Source: Alphaproteobacteria bacterium SO-S41 (GTDB lineage Bacteria > Pseudomonadota > Alphaproteobacteria > Micropepsales > Micropepsaceae). Taken from it: DNA of 64,000 nt. The stretch is from NCBI GenBank assembly GCA_019670725.1, contig AP024629.1, forward strand, positions 1,302,001 through 1,366,000, in the 5' to 3' direction. How positions within the stretch are numbered: position 1 is the first letter of the stretch; each line of letters opens with the position of its first letter. Shown here in pieces: positions 17,104 through 25,397 of the stretch. The position numbers were made by a program, and so were the translations under genes. The notes beneath the pieces are model-generated. The model did no database searches and was not told the origin of the DNA. It saw only the letters and a list, made by a program, of their open reading frames with translations.

Positions 17104-18206
17104 GGGAAGGCGTCCGCGAGCATCGCCTGGAGGCCGCGCGCATCGAGCGCTTCGGTGTTCTGGTCGCTGGCATAGCAGAAGCCGTCGGGCACCGCGCGGG
17201 CGCCGGCATCGGCATATTCGCCGCGCAACGTGCCCCAGGAGGGCAGGATCACGTAGCGGTCGGTCATCTCCAGCGTCTGGCGGGCGACATCTTCGGGGAT
17301 CATCACCTCATGCAGCTTCTCGCCGGGGCGGATGCCGATGATGCGCTGGGTGAGACCGGGCGCCATGGTCTCGGCGAGTTCGGTCATCTTGAGGCTGGGG
17401 ATCTTGGGGACGTAGATCTCGCCGCCCTTCATCATCGCCATGGAGGAGAGGACGAGGTTCACGCCTTGGGTCAGCGTGATCCAGAAGCGCGTCATGCGGG
17501 CGTCGGTGATGGGCAGGTCAGCCGCGCCTTCGCCGATCATCTTCTCGAACATCGGGACGACGGAGCCGCGCGAGCCGATGACATTGCCGTAGCGCACGAC
17601 CGAGAAGCGCGTGCCCTCCGCGCCCGCCAGATGATTGGCGGCGACGAAGATCTTGTCGGAGGCGAGCTTGGTCGCGCCGTAGAGATTGACGGGGTTGGCG
17701 GCCTTGTCGGTGGACAGCGCCAGCACCTTCTTTACGCCGCGCGCCAGCGCCGCATAGACGATGTTCTCGGCGCCCAGGATGTTGGTGTGGACGCATTCGA
17801 GCGGATTGTACTCGGCGATCGGCACCTGCTTCATCGCGGCAGCGTGGATGACGTAGTCCACATCGCGCATCGCCATGTCGAGGCGGTCGCGGTTGCGCAC
17901 GTCGCCAATGAAATAGCGCATGAACGGGTAACGTTCCTGCGGGAAGACCTGCGCCATCTCGAACTGCTTCAGCTCGTCGCGGCTGAAGATGATGAGCCGC
18001 TTGGGCTTGTACTCGGCGATGACCTGCTCGACGAAGGCCTTGCCGAACGAGCCGGTGCCGCCGGTGACGAGGACGGTCTTGTTGTTGAGATCGATCGAGG
18101 GATTGCGGAAATCGCGGCGGCCGATCCACGACATGAGGCGGCCATAGGCGGGCGACACGCCAGGTGCGAGCGGAGCGGCCGCGAGGGTCTTTGAAAGAGC
18201 CGTCAT
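17100..18206 (-). CDS. pseB: PseB: UDP-GlcNAc 4,6-dehydratase (5-inverting)
   Basis: A 368-residue extended SDR enzyme. VLVTGGTGSFGKAF near residues 44-57 binds NADP. Asp167-Lys168 (STDKA) and Tyr176/Lys180 (YGATK) reproduce the PseB/FlaA1 active site with its exact spacing. It starts pseudaminic acid synthesis from UDP-GlcNAc. The N-terminus is about 40 residues longer than usual (normal start near NNKTVLVTGG); an internal Met25 could be the true start. A 55-base gap separates it from the GH57-like gene, so an internal promoter is possible. The Caulobacter homologue is FlmA. Confidence 0.92.
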   Translation of the reverse strand: MTALSKTLAAAPLAPGVSPAYGRLMSWIGRRDFRNPSIDLNNKTVLVTGGTGSFGKAFVEQVIAEYKPKRLIIFSRDELKQFEMAQVFPQERYPFMRYFIGDVRNRDRLDMAMRDVDYVIHAAAMKQVPIAEYNPLECVHTNILGAENIVYAALARGVKKVLALSTDKAANPVNLYGATKLASDKIFVAANHLAGAEGTRFSVVRYGNVIGSRGSVVPMFEKMIGEGAADLPITDARMTRFWITLTQGVNLVLSSMAMMKGGEIYVPKIPSLKMTELAETMAPGLTQRIIGIRPGEKLHEVMIPEDVARQTLEMTDRYVILPSWGTLRGEYADAGARAVPDGFCYASDQNTEALDARGLQAMLADAFP

Positions 18207-18261
18207 ACTATCGTTGCGACCGGTCAGCTTGAGATCAACGGGCAGAGTGCGCCGCCGCGGG

Positions 18262-20331
18262 TTAACAAGCGTTTACCCTGTTTAATGCGAGGGACGTGCG
18301 GACGGTGCGCAGGCCCGAGGGCGTATCGGGCTTGCGGGTTTCGTCCATTTCGAGCGCGGAGAGCATCATGCGGCAGAAGGTCTGGCCGTGCACGGTGCGA
18401 TGCTCGACGAGGCCTATGACGGCTGATGTGGCGAGATCGGCGGTGAGCTCGATCGCGTTGATGCCGTCGTCGAGCTGCAGCAGACCCTCGGTCATGCCGA
18501 CGCCGGCGCGGCAGGAGATCAGGAACGAGACGGCGGCGCCGAGATCGACGGTCGTGCCGAAGAGCGGGAAGCGCTCCAGCGCGCGACCACCGTTGTGGGT
18601 GCGGTAGGCGAGCTGGGTCATGTCGAAGGCGTCGGGCTTCAGCGTCACATGGCCGAGGCGCAGCGAGCCCTTGCCCCAGGACGGCCAGTGGAAGGTCGTC
18701 TCGATGTCGAGGCGCGGCGCGTTGGTCGGGATGCGTAGGATCTTCTCTATGGGGCCGAGTGGGGTGTCGATGCGGGCGGTGAGGGTGATCGTGCCGTCCG
18801 GGCCGGTGGACGAGATCGGGTCGCACCATTCGAGGTCGGTGATCTTGGGCTCGCCGGGACCTTCGAAGACGCAATTGCCGGTATACCAGTCGGCCGAGAG
18901 CGCGATGTCGTCGATCTCGCCATGCGCGAGGCCGCCGATCAGCGGACGCTCGTTGGGCCGGCCCATAGACGCGACGGCGAGGCCGCGACGCTTGTCGAGG
19001 ACGAGGCGGAGGGCGGAGGTTTCGATGAGGATGTGGCGGGTGTCGGACGAGAGGGTGGGATGAACAATGTCCGTCATCCCGGCCGCAGCGGAGCGGAGAG
19101 CCGGGACCCAGGGGCCGCCACCACCGGTGTTTGCGGCCCCTGGGTCCCGGGTCTCGGACGCCTCCGGCGACCTCGCCCGGGATGACAATTCACTTACGAA
19201 CGCTTCGAGTTCGGCGCGGAACTTAGCCCAGCGCTTCTCGGTGATGTGGGTGCGGTAGTCGCTGGACCAGAGGTGGAGGAGGGTGCGCCAGTCGGCGTCG
19301 GAGGCCGTGGGCCCAAGCGCGCGTAAAGCGCGGTGGCACTGGGTGTTGGCCCAGAGGTCGTCGCGGCCCGAGGAGGACCAGCGGGTGAGGTTGTATTTGG
19401 GCTGCTTCTTCACCGGCACCGGGTTGGAGGGCGCTTCGAGAACCAGCGGGTTGTTGGCGTTCGTGTTCGTGGCGGCGGTGGCGAGGGCTTCGCTCGGCAG
19501 GACGATATTGATGCCACGCTCGGCAAGCGCGCGGAGGCCGTCGGCGACGACCTGCCATTCGCCCATGACGATCTTGTCTTCCGTCGCGAAGCGGCTGGGC
19601 CGGAAGTCGAAGCATTCGGCGTCGTTGGTGTAGAGCGCGAAGACCCGGTCGACCGGGCCGCGATGCGCGGCGATGTAATCGACATAGGTGTCGCGGTCGA
19701 TGTCGCCATGCGCGAGGCGCTGCAGCTTCTGGAAGGCAATGGTGTTCGACCAGAGCAGACCGATCTCGGACCCGTCGGCGCCGATGGCGCGCTGGGGGTG
19801 GTAGCGCCAGTGGCGGTTCCACTCCGGGTGATGTGCGGCGCAGTCGTCCCAATCCATCACCACAGCGCTGTAGCCGGCGGCGCGATAGAGCGGGACGAGA
19901 CCGCCTGACCAGGCCTGTTCGTTGATGAGGGCAATGGTGGGGCGGATGCCAAGCAACGCCTCGTAGGTGGCGAGGCCGAGGGCGAGATTTTTCTCGACTG
20001 CGGCGGCGGGCATCAGCGGACCGATCGCCTGGGCATAGCCGGAGCCGATGAATTCGATGTGTCCATTAGCGATGAGGCGGCGGAGGCGGGCGATCCAGGC
20101 GGGATCGATGTCGCGGATGATTTCGAGCGTGAGGCCCGTCGCCTCGATGCCGAGCTTGAGGCCGCCTTCGGCGAGGTCGAGCAGCGGCGTGTAGCAGCGC
20201 GCGATCACGGTGGGGCGCTGTTCCTCCTCGATCGAAGAGAACATGAGGTTCAGGTGAAAGAGGACATAGCCGGTGAGCACGCCGGTGCGGCGCGGGCGGA
20301 CGGGGCGCGAGAGCGGCTCGATCAGCGTCAT
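18262..20331 (-). CDS. GH57-like glycoside hydrolase/transferase with in-frame repeat insertion
   Basis: A 689-residue protein. The N-terminal ~330 residues follow the GH57 pattern: GHIEFIGSGYAQAIGPLMP, then ALINEQAWSGGLVPLYRAAG and a following VVMDWDD; the Glu in NEQAW is the likely nucleophile. The C-terminal ~270 residues look like a beta-sandwich (GPIEKILRIPTNAPRLDIET). Between them, residues of about 382-420 are encoded by a 114-bp palindromic genomic repeat that preserves the reading frame and adds an Arg/Gly/Pro/Ala-rich linker. The gene overlaps the ATP-grasp gene by four bases. It may process or transfer the glycan made by this locus; the substrate is unknown. Confidence 0.8.
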   Translation of the reverse strand: MTLIEPLSRPVRPRRTGVLTGYVLFHLNLMFSSIEEEQRPTVIARCYTPLLDLAEGGLKLGIEATGLTLEIIRDIDPAWIARLRRLIANGHIEFIGSGYAQAIGPLMPAAAVEKNLALGLATYEALLGIRPTIALINEQAWSGGLVPLYRAAGYSAVVMDWDDCAAHHPEWNRHWRYHPQRAIGADGSEIGLLWSNTIAFQKLQRLAHGDIDRDTYVDYIAAHRGPVDRVFALYTNDAECFDFRPSRFATEDKIVMGEWQVVADGLRALAERGINIVLPSEALATAATNTNANNPLVLEAPSNPVPVKKQPKYNLTRWSSSGRDDLWANTQCHRALRALGPTASDADWRTLLHLWSSDYRTHITEKRWAKFRAELEAFVSELSSRARSPEASETRDPGAANTGGGGPWVPALRSAAAGMTDIVHPTLSSDTRHILIETSALRLVLDKRRGLAVASMGRPNERPLIGGLAHGEIDDIALSADWYTGNCVFEGPGEPKITDLEWCDPISSTGPDGTITLTARIDTPLGPIEKILRIPTNAPRLDIETTFHWPSWGKGSLRLGHVTLKPDAFDMTQLAYRTHNGGRALERFPLFGTTVDLGAAVSFLISCRAGVGMTEGLLQLDDGINAIELTADLATSAVIGLVEHRTVHGQTFCRMMLSALEMDETRKPDTPSGLRTVRTSLALNRVNAC
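19073..19186. repeat. Palindromic interspersed element inside a coding gene
   Basis: The outer arms are GTCATCCCGG (19073-19082) and CCGGGATGAC (19177-19186). Inside, an 18-bp perfect stem (19101-19118 with 19133-19150, core GGGACCCAGGGGCC) encloses a 14-base loop. The element is 114 bp, divisible by three, and has no stop codon in the host frame. An element with the same plan (GTCATCC ends, GGACCCA inner hairpin) lies at 34571-34692. Confidence 0.85.
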
Positions 20332-21560
20332 GCCGCGGCGACCTTGGCGATGTCGAAGCGGATGGTGGCGATGGCGCGGGCGGCGTTCGTCTGGGCGTCC
20401 GCCACGGTGTCGCCGGTCGCGAGGATCATCGCGGCGCGGGCGGCGCTGGAGGTGGCGGACGGGATGATGTCGCCGGCCTGCTTGCTGACGGTGACTTCGA
20501 TGATGCCGGGGAGAGTGCGGGCTTCGTCGACGCCGTGGATCGCGTCAATGCGGCCGGCGTCGGGGAAGACGTAGCGCTGGACGATGGGGCGCTCGTGGTT
20601 GGGCGTGAGGTCTGCGGGCGTCACGGGTTCGCCGAGGGCGAGCTTCATGACGGCGCCGACGAAATCGACGCCGGTCGAAAGCGGGATTTCACGGGTGCAG
20701 AAATAGCCGCCGCTGAGGCGCGCGGCGAGTTCGATCACATGCGCCTTGCCGGCGTGAACGACCATGTCGCCCTTGTAGTTATGGTTGGCGATGCCGAGCG
20801 CCTTCGCGGCCGAGGTGACGGTGGCTTCGACATTGGCACGAATGGCGGGGGCGACGTGGCTGGGCAGGTCGCCGCCGTTTTCGACGAACCAGGGGGCGAA
20901 GCGGTCCAGATATTCGTAGTTCCGGTCGCTGAAGCCGGGCGTGTAACCGGTGCCGCCCAGGAGAATGGATTCGGTCGAGATCTGGGGGCCGGAGAGATAG
21001 GCCTCGACCATCACGCGGCCGGTGGGGGACTGGGCCTTGGCTTCGGCGTAGGCGGTGGCGGCGTCGCGGCCGGTGTTCATCCGCTGCACGCCGCGGCCGC
21101 CGCGGCTGTCGACGGGTTTGACGACGAGATCGAGACCGCGCTCAAGCATCGCGAGCTGGAGATCGGCGGCGTCGCGTAGCGGGGCATACCAGGGGATCGG
21201 GACGCCGTGCGCCTTCAACCGGTCCTTCATCGCGAGCTTGTCCATCGCGAGATGGGCGGTTTCCTCGCTGAGGCCGCGCAGGCGCAGGCGCTGAGCCACC
21301 GCCGCGACGGTATGAGGTACGTCGGCGCCCATGCAGATGACGCCGTCAATGGGGCGGACGGTGCGGTGATAGAGTTCGGCGGCGTTGGCGGTGGCGCGCG
21401 CATCGTAGGTGGAGGCGACGAGGTGCGCGTCGGCAAGTGTAAAGCCCGGCGCGTTCGGATCGCCGTCGCTGACGACGACGTGATAGCCGAGTGCCTTCGC
21501 ATGGGCGATGCCATGCGTCGCCTCGATCCCGCCACAGACGATGAGGATCGCCTTCTGCAT
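20328..21560 (-). CDS. ATP-grasp domain ligase
   Basis: A 410-residue protein with the carbamoyl-phosphate-synthase-like ATP-grasp layout: an N-terminal Rossmann part (ILIVCGGIEATHGIAHAKA), the nucleotide-binding VVKPVDSRGGRGVQRM near residue 140, and ELAARLSGGYFCT near residue 270 for metal/carboxylate binding. Such enzymes join a carboxylate to an amine or thiol through an acyl phosphate. In a sugar locus it could attach an amino acid to an amino sugar; this is inference. It starts within the stop of the SDR gene (TGATG) and overlaps the GH57-like gene, so it is part of the operon. Confidence 0.88.
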   Translation of the reverse strand: MQKAILIVCGGIEATHGIAHAKALGYHVVVSDGDPNAPGFTLADAHLVASTYDARATANAAELYHRTVRPIDGVICMGADVPHTVAAVAQRLRLRGLSEETAHLAMDKLAMKDRLKAHGVPIPWYAPLRDAADLQLAMLERGLDLVVKPVDSRGGRGVQRMNTGRDAATAYAEAKAQSPTGRVMVEAYLSGPQISTESILLGGTGYTPGFSDRNYEYLDRFAPWFVENGGDLPSHVAPAIRANVEATVTSAAKALGIANHNYKGDMVVHAGKAHVIELAARLSGGYFCTREIPLSTGVDFVGAVMKLALGEPVTPADLTPNHERPIVQRYVFPDAGRIDAIHGVDEARTLPGIIEVTVSKQAGDIIPSATSSAARAAMILATGDTVADAQTNAARAIATIRFDIAKVAAA

Positions 21561-22315
21561 CAGAAGTAGAGGCCCCCGTTCACGTTGAGGGTCTGGGCGG
21601 TGATGTAGGAACTGGCGTCGCTGCAGAGGAAAGCGACGGCGTCGGCGACTTCGGCGGTGGTGCCGACGCGCTTGAGGACGATGTTCTGGGCGGCCTGCTG
21701 GACGCTGGCGGCGGCCATGCCGGCGGCGGCCATGTCGGACTGGACGAGGCCGGCGGCGACGACGTTGGAGCGGACTCCTCTGTCGGCGCCGAAACGGGCG
21801 ATGACCTGGGCGAGCGAGATGAGACCGGCTTTCGAGGCCGCGTAGTGCGCGGTGCGCGGGCCGCCATACTGGCCGCTGACCGAACCGATATGCACGATCG
21901 CGCCGCCGCCCGCTGCTGCGAGGCGCGGCAAAGCGAGCTGCGAGCAGATGAAGGGGCCTTTGAGATTGGTGGCGAGGATCTCGTCCCAGTCTTCGTCGGT
22001 CACCTTGTCGAAGTCGGTCGGCTTGTTGATGCCGGCATTGTTGATGAGGGCGCGGAGCGGGCCGAACTTCTTTTCCGCTTCGTCGAGCGCGGCCGAGACG
22101 GAGGCACGGTCGGTGACGGTGAGCTGCTGCGGTGTCGCATTGCCGCCATTCGCGACGATCTGCAGGCAGGTGCGGCGAGCCTCGTCGATGTTCGAGTGAT
22201 AGGCGACGACGACGGAGGCACCGGCCTCGGCCAGGCGCAGCGAGATGGCGCGGCCGATGCCGCGGCTGCCGCCGGTGACGAGGACGCAGCGGCCCTTGAG
22301 GTCGATGTCAGCCAC
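21560..22315 (-). CDS. Short-chain dehydrogenase/reductase
   Basis: A 251-residue classical SDR. The start is a GTG at 22315 that overlaps the end of the transketolase gene by eight bases. VLVTGGSRGIGRAI near the N-terminus binds NAD(P), LINNAGI follows the fourth strand, and HYAASKAG holds the catalytic Tyr and Lys. It resembles FabG-type 3-oxoacyl reductases, but its place between transketolase and ATP-grasp genes points to reduction of a keto-sugar. Substrate unknown. Confidence 0.92.
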   Translation of the reverse strand: MADIDLKGRCVLVTGGSRGIGRAISLRLAEAGASVVVAYHSNIDEARRTCLQIVANGGNATPQQLTVTDRASVSAALDEAEKKFGPLRALINNAGINKPTDFDKVTDEDWDEILATNLKGPFICSQLALPRLAAAGGGAIVHIGSVSGQYGGPRTAHYAASKAGLISLAQVIARFGADRGVRSNVVAAGLVQSDMAAAGMAAASVQQAAQNIVLKRVGTTAEVADAVAFLCSDASSYITAQTLNVNGGLYF

Positions 22316-23273
22316 GGCGCTTGCGGGCCATGGCGCGCTTCGCCGCGGCGGCGATATGCGGGGCGGTGAGGCCGTATTTCTCGGCGAGCTCATCGGGCTC
22401 GCCCGATTCGCCGAAGACGTCGCGGACGCCGACGAACTCGATGGGGCAGGGCCGCGTCGCCGCCATGGCTTCGGCGACGGCGCCGCCGAGGCCGCCATGG
22501 ATGTTGTGGTCTTCGCAGGTGACGATGGCGCCCGTCTCCTCGGCGCAGCACGCGATGAGGTCGGTGTCGATCGGCTTGATCGTCGCCATGTTGACCACGC
22601 GGGCGGAGATGCCCGCGGCCGCAAGGCGTTCGGCGGCTTCCATCGCGCGGGCGACTTCGACGCCGCAGGCGATGAGCGTGACGTCGTTGCCGTCGCGGAG
22701 AATATGGCCCTTGCCGATCTTGAAGGAGTGGCCGTCGGTGTAGACGCTGCGCGCGGGGCTGCGGCCGGTGCGCATATAGACGGGGCCGTCGAAGTCGAGC
22801 ACGGCTTCGGTGGCGAGCGCCATCTCGTGCGGGTCGGCGGGTGAAATGACGGTCATGCCGGGAATGGCGCGGAAGGCGGCGAGGTCTTCCAGCGCCTGGG
22901 CCGAGCCGCCATCGGGGCCGACATCGAGGCCGGGATGCGAGGCGACGATCTTCACGTTGCGCTTGGCGTAAGCGATCGAGAGGCGGGCCTGTTCGACGGC
23001 CCGGAGGCAAAATACGGCGAAGGTGGTGACGACGGGGACGAGGCCGGTGGCGGCCATGCCGCCGGCGACGGCCATCATGTTCTGCTCGGCGATGCCGAAC
23101 TGGAAGAAGCGCGCGGGATGGCGCTTGCGGAAGTGATGCAAGCCGGTGCCGCCGGCGATGTCGGCATCCAGCGCGACGACGCGCGTGCGGGTTTCGGCGA
23201 GGGCGGCGAGCGCCTTACCGAAGGATTCGCGCAAGGAGTCGCCGGACTGGGCGATGAGGGCGGGGGCGCTCAT
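22308..23273 (-). CDS. Transketolase, C-terminal subunit
   Basis: A 321-residue protein holding the pyrimidine-binding and C-terminal domains of transketolase. FGIAEQNMMAVAGGMA contains the catalytic Glu that activates thiamine diphosphate; ASHPGLDVGPDGGSAQALED is typical of the split form. It overlaps the N-terminal subunit by four bases (ATGA), so the two are made together and form one enzyme. Such split transketolases move a two-carbon ketol unit; inside a sugar operon this suggests modification of the glycan precursor rather than the pentose phosphate pathway. Confidence 0.93.
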   Translation of the reverse strand: MSAPALIAQSGDSLRESFGKALAALAETRTRVVALDADIAGGTGLHHFRKRHPARFFQFGIAEQNMMAVAGGMAATGLVPVVTTFAVFCLRAVEQARLSIAYAKRNVKIVASHPGLDVGPDGGSAQALEDLAAFRAIPGMTVISPADPHEMALATEAVLDFDGPVYMRTGRSPARSVYTDGHSFKIGKGHILRDGNDVTLIACGVEVARAMEAAERLAAAGISARVVNMATIKPIDTDLIACCAEETGAIVTCEDHNIHGGLGGAVAEAMAATRPCPIEFVGVRDVFGESGEPDELAEKYGLTAPHIAAAAKRAMARKRRG

Positions 23274-24160
23274 GGTGTCATCCAGAGATCGATGTCGGAT
23301 TGGCTGGCGCCGAGTTCGGTGAGGGCATGGCGGGTTTCGTCGGGCTTCATCTTCACGCTGCCGTGCCAGAGCGCTTGGTCTTCCATGTAGGAGACGCCTT
23401 TGCCCTTGAGAGTGTGGGCGATGATCATGGTCGGCTGGTCGGGCGTTTCGGCGGCGGTCGTCAGCGCGGCGAGGATGGCCTTGATATCGTGGCCGTCGAT
23501 CTCGAGCGCATTCCAGCCGAAGGCGCGCCATTTCGCGGCGAAGGGCTCGAGCCCCATGATGTTGGCGTTGCGGTCGTCGGACTGCAGCTTGTTGTAGTCG
23601 ACGATGGCGCAGAGATTGGAAAGGCCGTGATGGGCGGCGCACATCGCGCCTTCCCAGATCTCGCCTTCCTGGCATTCGCCGTCGCCGAGCAGCGTATAGA
23701 CGCGGGCGTCGATGTACTGGTGGCGAAGGCCGAGGGCCATGCCGATGGCGGCGGAGAAGCCCTGGCCGAGCGAGCCGGTGCTGGTCTCGCTGAGCGGCAT
23801 GTCGAGAACGTGCGGGTGGCCCTGCGCCTTGGTGTTGATGCGGCGGAGGGCGAGCGGGATCTCGTCGGACACATAGCCGGCGGCGGCCCAGGCGGCGTAG
23901 AGCGCGGGCGCGGCGTGGCCTTTCGAGAGGACGAAGCGGTCGCGGGTGGGATCGGTGGCAGCGCCGCCGGGAATGTTGAGCTCAGTGGTGTAGAGCGCTG
24001 CGAGGAGGTCGGCGCAGGAGAGCGAGCCGCCGGGATGGCCGGAGCCGGCGCGATAGATTCCGGCGACCGCAAGCTGCCTTGTGCGCGCCGCGGCGGCGGC
24101 AATGCGCGGTACCGGATCGGGCACGGGAGGTGTGGTGGAGGCGCGGCGAAGTGCAGTCAT
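23270..24160 (-). CDS. Transketolase, N-terminal subunit
   Basis: A 296-residue thiamine-diphosphate-binding subunit. LGDGECQEGEIWEGAM followed by VDYNKLQSD is the TPP/metal motif (GDG...N), and SGHPGGSLSCAD lies near the N-terminus. I chose the ATG at 24160 (MTALRR); a GTG at 24187 is an alternative that adds nine residues. It works with the C-terminal subunit encoded directly downstream. A 73-base gap separates it from the alcohol dehydrogenase gene; that gap contains TTAC-N7-TTAAC, close to a CtrA box. Confidence 0.93.
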   Translation of the reverse strand: MTALRRASTTPPVPDPVPRIAAAAARTRQLAVAGIYRAGSGHPGGSLSCADLLAALYTTELNIPGGAATDPTRDRFVLSKGHAAPALYAAWAAAGYVSDEIPLALRRINTKAQGHPHVLDMPLSETSTGSLGQGFSAAIGMALGLRHQYIDARVYTLLGDGECQEGEIWEGAMCAAHHGLSNLCAIVDYNKLQSDDRNANIMGLEPFAAKWRAFGWNALEIDGHDIKAILAALTTAAETPDQPTMIIAHTLKGKGVSYMEDQALWHGSVKMKPDETRHALTELGASQSDIDLWMTP

Positions 24161-24233
24161 GGCGGGACCTGACAGAGCGTGCCGCACTGTCGTTAACAGG
24201 CGTTACGGACGCGTTAACGAAGATTGACGGGCG

Positions 24234-25397
24234 TTACGTTGCGGCCCGCGGCAGGAACGGCGCGAAGCCGGCGCCGGCGATTGACCAGAGTTCGGCGGGC
24301 TCGACGGGCAGCGGGTTTTCCTTGGTGAGGGTGGTGTCGCGCGCGGCGGTGGCGCAGAGGGCGTCGAGCGAGGGGCGGCGTGCGAGGAAGGCGGTGCGGA
24401 CCTGGCGGTCGAGGTCGAGTTTGGCGAAGGCGTCTTCCCAGGCGGTGATGAAGCGTTCGATGCTCCAGGGGGCGCCCCAAGGCGCGGCGGTGTCGGCGGC
24501 GCGGAAGAGCGGCGTGACGTGATCGCGGACGGCTGGTGCGTAGCTTTCTATCACGGGGCGGAGAAAGACGCGGAGGGTGAGGGGATGCGGCAGCGCGCAC
24601 TGCGCAGCCAGGGACTCGCCCAGCGTGTGTATCATGCCGGTGCGCACGTTGGAGATCGCGACGCCGGCCATGGCGGAGGCTTCCATCAGCGAGAGGAGGA
24701 CGGCGCTGGGCGGTTCATCGCCGCTGGTGACGGAAGGCAAGGCGGCGAGGATGCGCGGCAGGAATCCCTGCGCGAGTGCGTCGGTGAAAACGCTGCGCTC
24801 GCCGCGCGCGATATGGGTTTCCCAGAGGTGGATGGCGGCGTCGAAGGCGCCGAGCAGGAGGCGCTGGGGCTGGCAGGGACGCAGCAGCGCGGGATCGAGC
24901 AGCGTGAGGTCGGGGACGATGCTCCAGCTGCGGGTGGCGATCTTCACGGACGTCGCGGGGTCGCTGACGATGAAGAAGCGGCTGGTCTCGGAGCCCGAGC
25001 CGGCGGTGGTCGCGGCGGCGATCAGTTGGGGCGCGGTCTCGCCGCGCGGGCGATCGCGGATATCGAGCGTGCCGAAGCGGAGCTGGGCAACGACTGCCTT
25101 GGACGCATCGAGGGTCGCGCCGCCGCCGATGGCTAGAATTGTCGTTGGTGGATCGGCGGCGAGGCGTGCGGCGATGGCGGTGACGTCGTCGCGGGTGGGT
25201 TCGCGGGTGATGAGGGCGGCCGCGCCGCCTGCGCTTTTGACGATGTCATGGTCGGCGAAAGCCTGATCGGCGATGACGGCGAGGCTGGCCATGCCGCGTT
25301 CGGCGAGCCGGTTTCCTAGAACGTTTTCACCGGCGACGATGCGGCCGGGCCAGTGGAAGCCCTGCCGCGCCGTGGTGTTGTAGAAGCGCTCGTTCAT
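24234..25397 (-). CDS. Iron-containing alcohol dehydrogenase family protein
   Basis: A 387-residue protein of the Fe-ADH / dehydroquinate-synthase-like fold. ILAIGGGATLDASKAV binds NAD and TTAGSGSETS is the second dinucleotide motif. DAAIHLWE, GMIHTLGE and ALPHPLTL supply the Asp and His residues that normally hold the metal. In this operon it may reduce or oxidise a sugar-phosphate ketone, perhaps the transketolase product. The gene overlaps the upstream FkbM gene by four bases. Confidence 0.9.
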   Translation of the reverse strand: MNERFYNTTARQGFHWPGRIVAGENVLGNRLAERGMASLAVIADQAFADHDIVKSAGGAAALITREPTRDDVTAIAARLAADPPTTILAIGGGATLDASKAVVAQLRFGTLDIRDRPRGETAPQLIAAATTAGSGSETSRFFIVSDPATSVKIATRSWSIVPDLTLLDPALLRPCQPQRLLLGAFDAAIHLWETHIARGERSVFTDALAQGFLPRILAALPSVTSGDEPPSAVLLSLMEASAMAGVAISNVRTGMIHTLGESLAAQCALPHPLTLRVFLRPVIESYAPAVRDHVTPLFRAADTAAPWGAPWSIERFITAWEDAFAKLDLDRQVRTAFLARRPSLDALCATAARDTTLTKENPLPVEPAELWSIAGAGFAPFLPRAAT

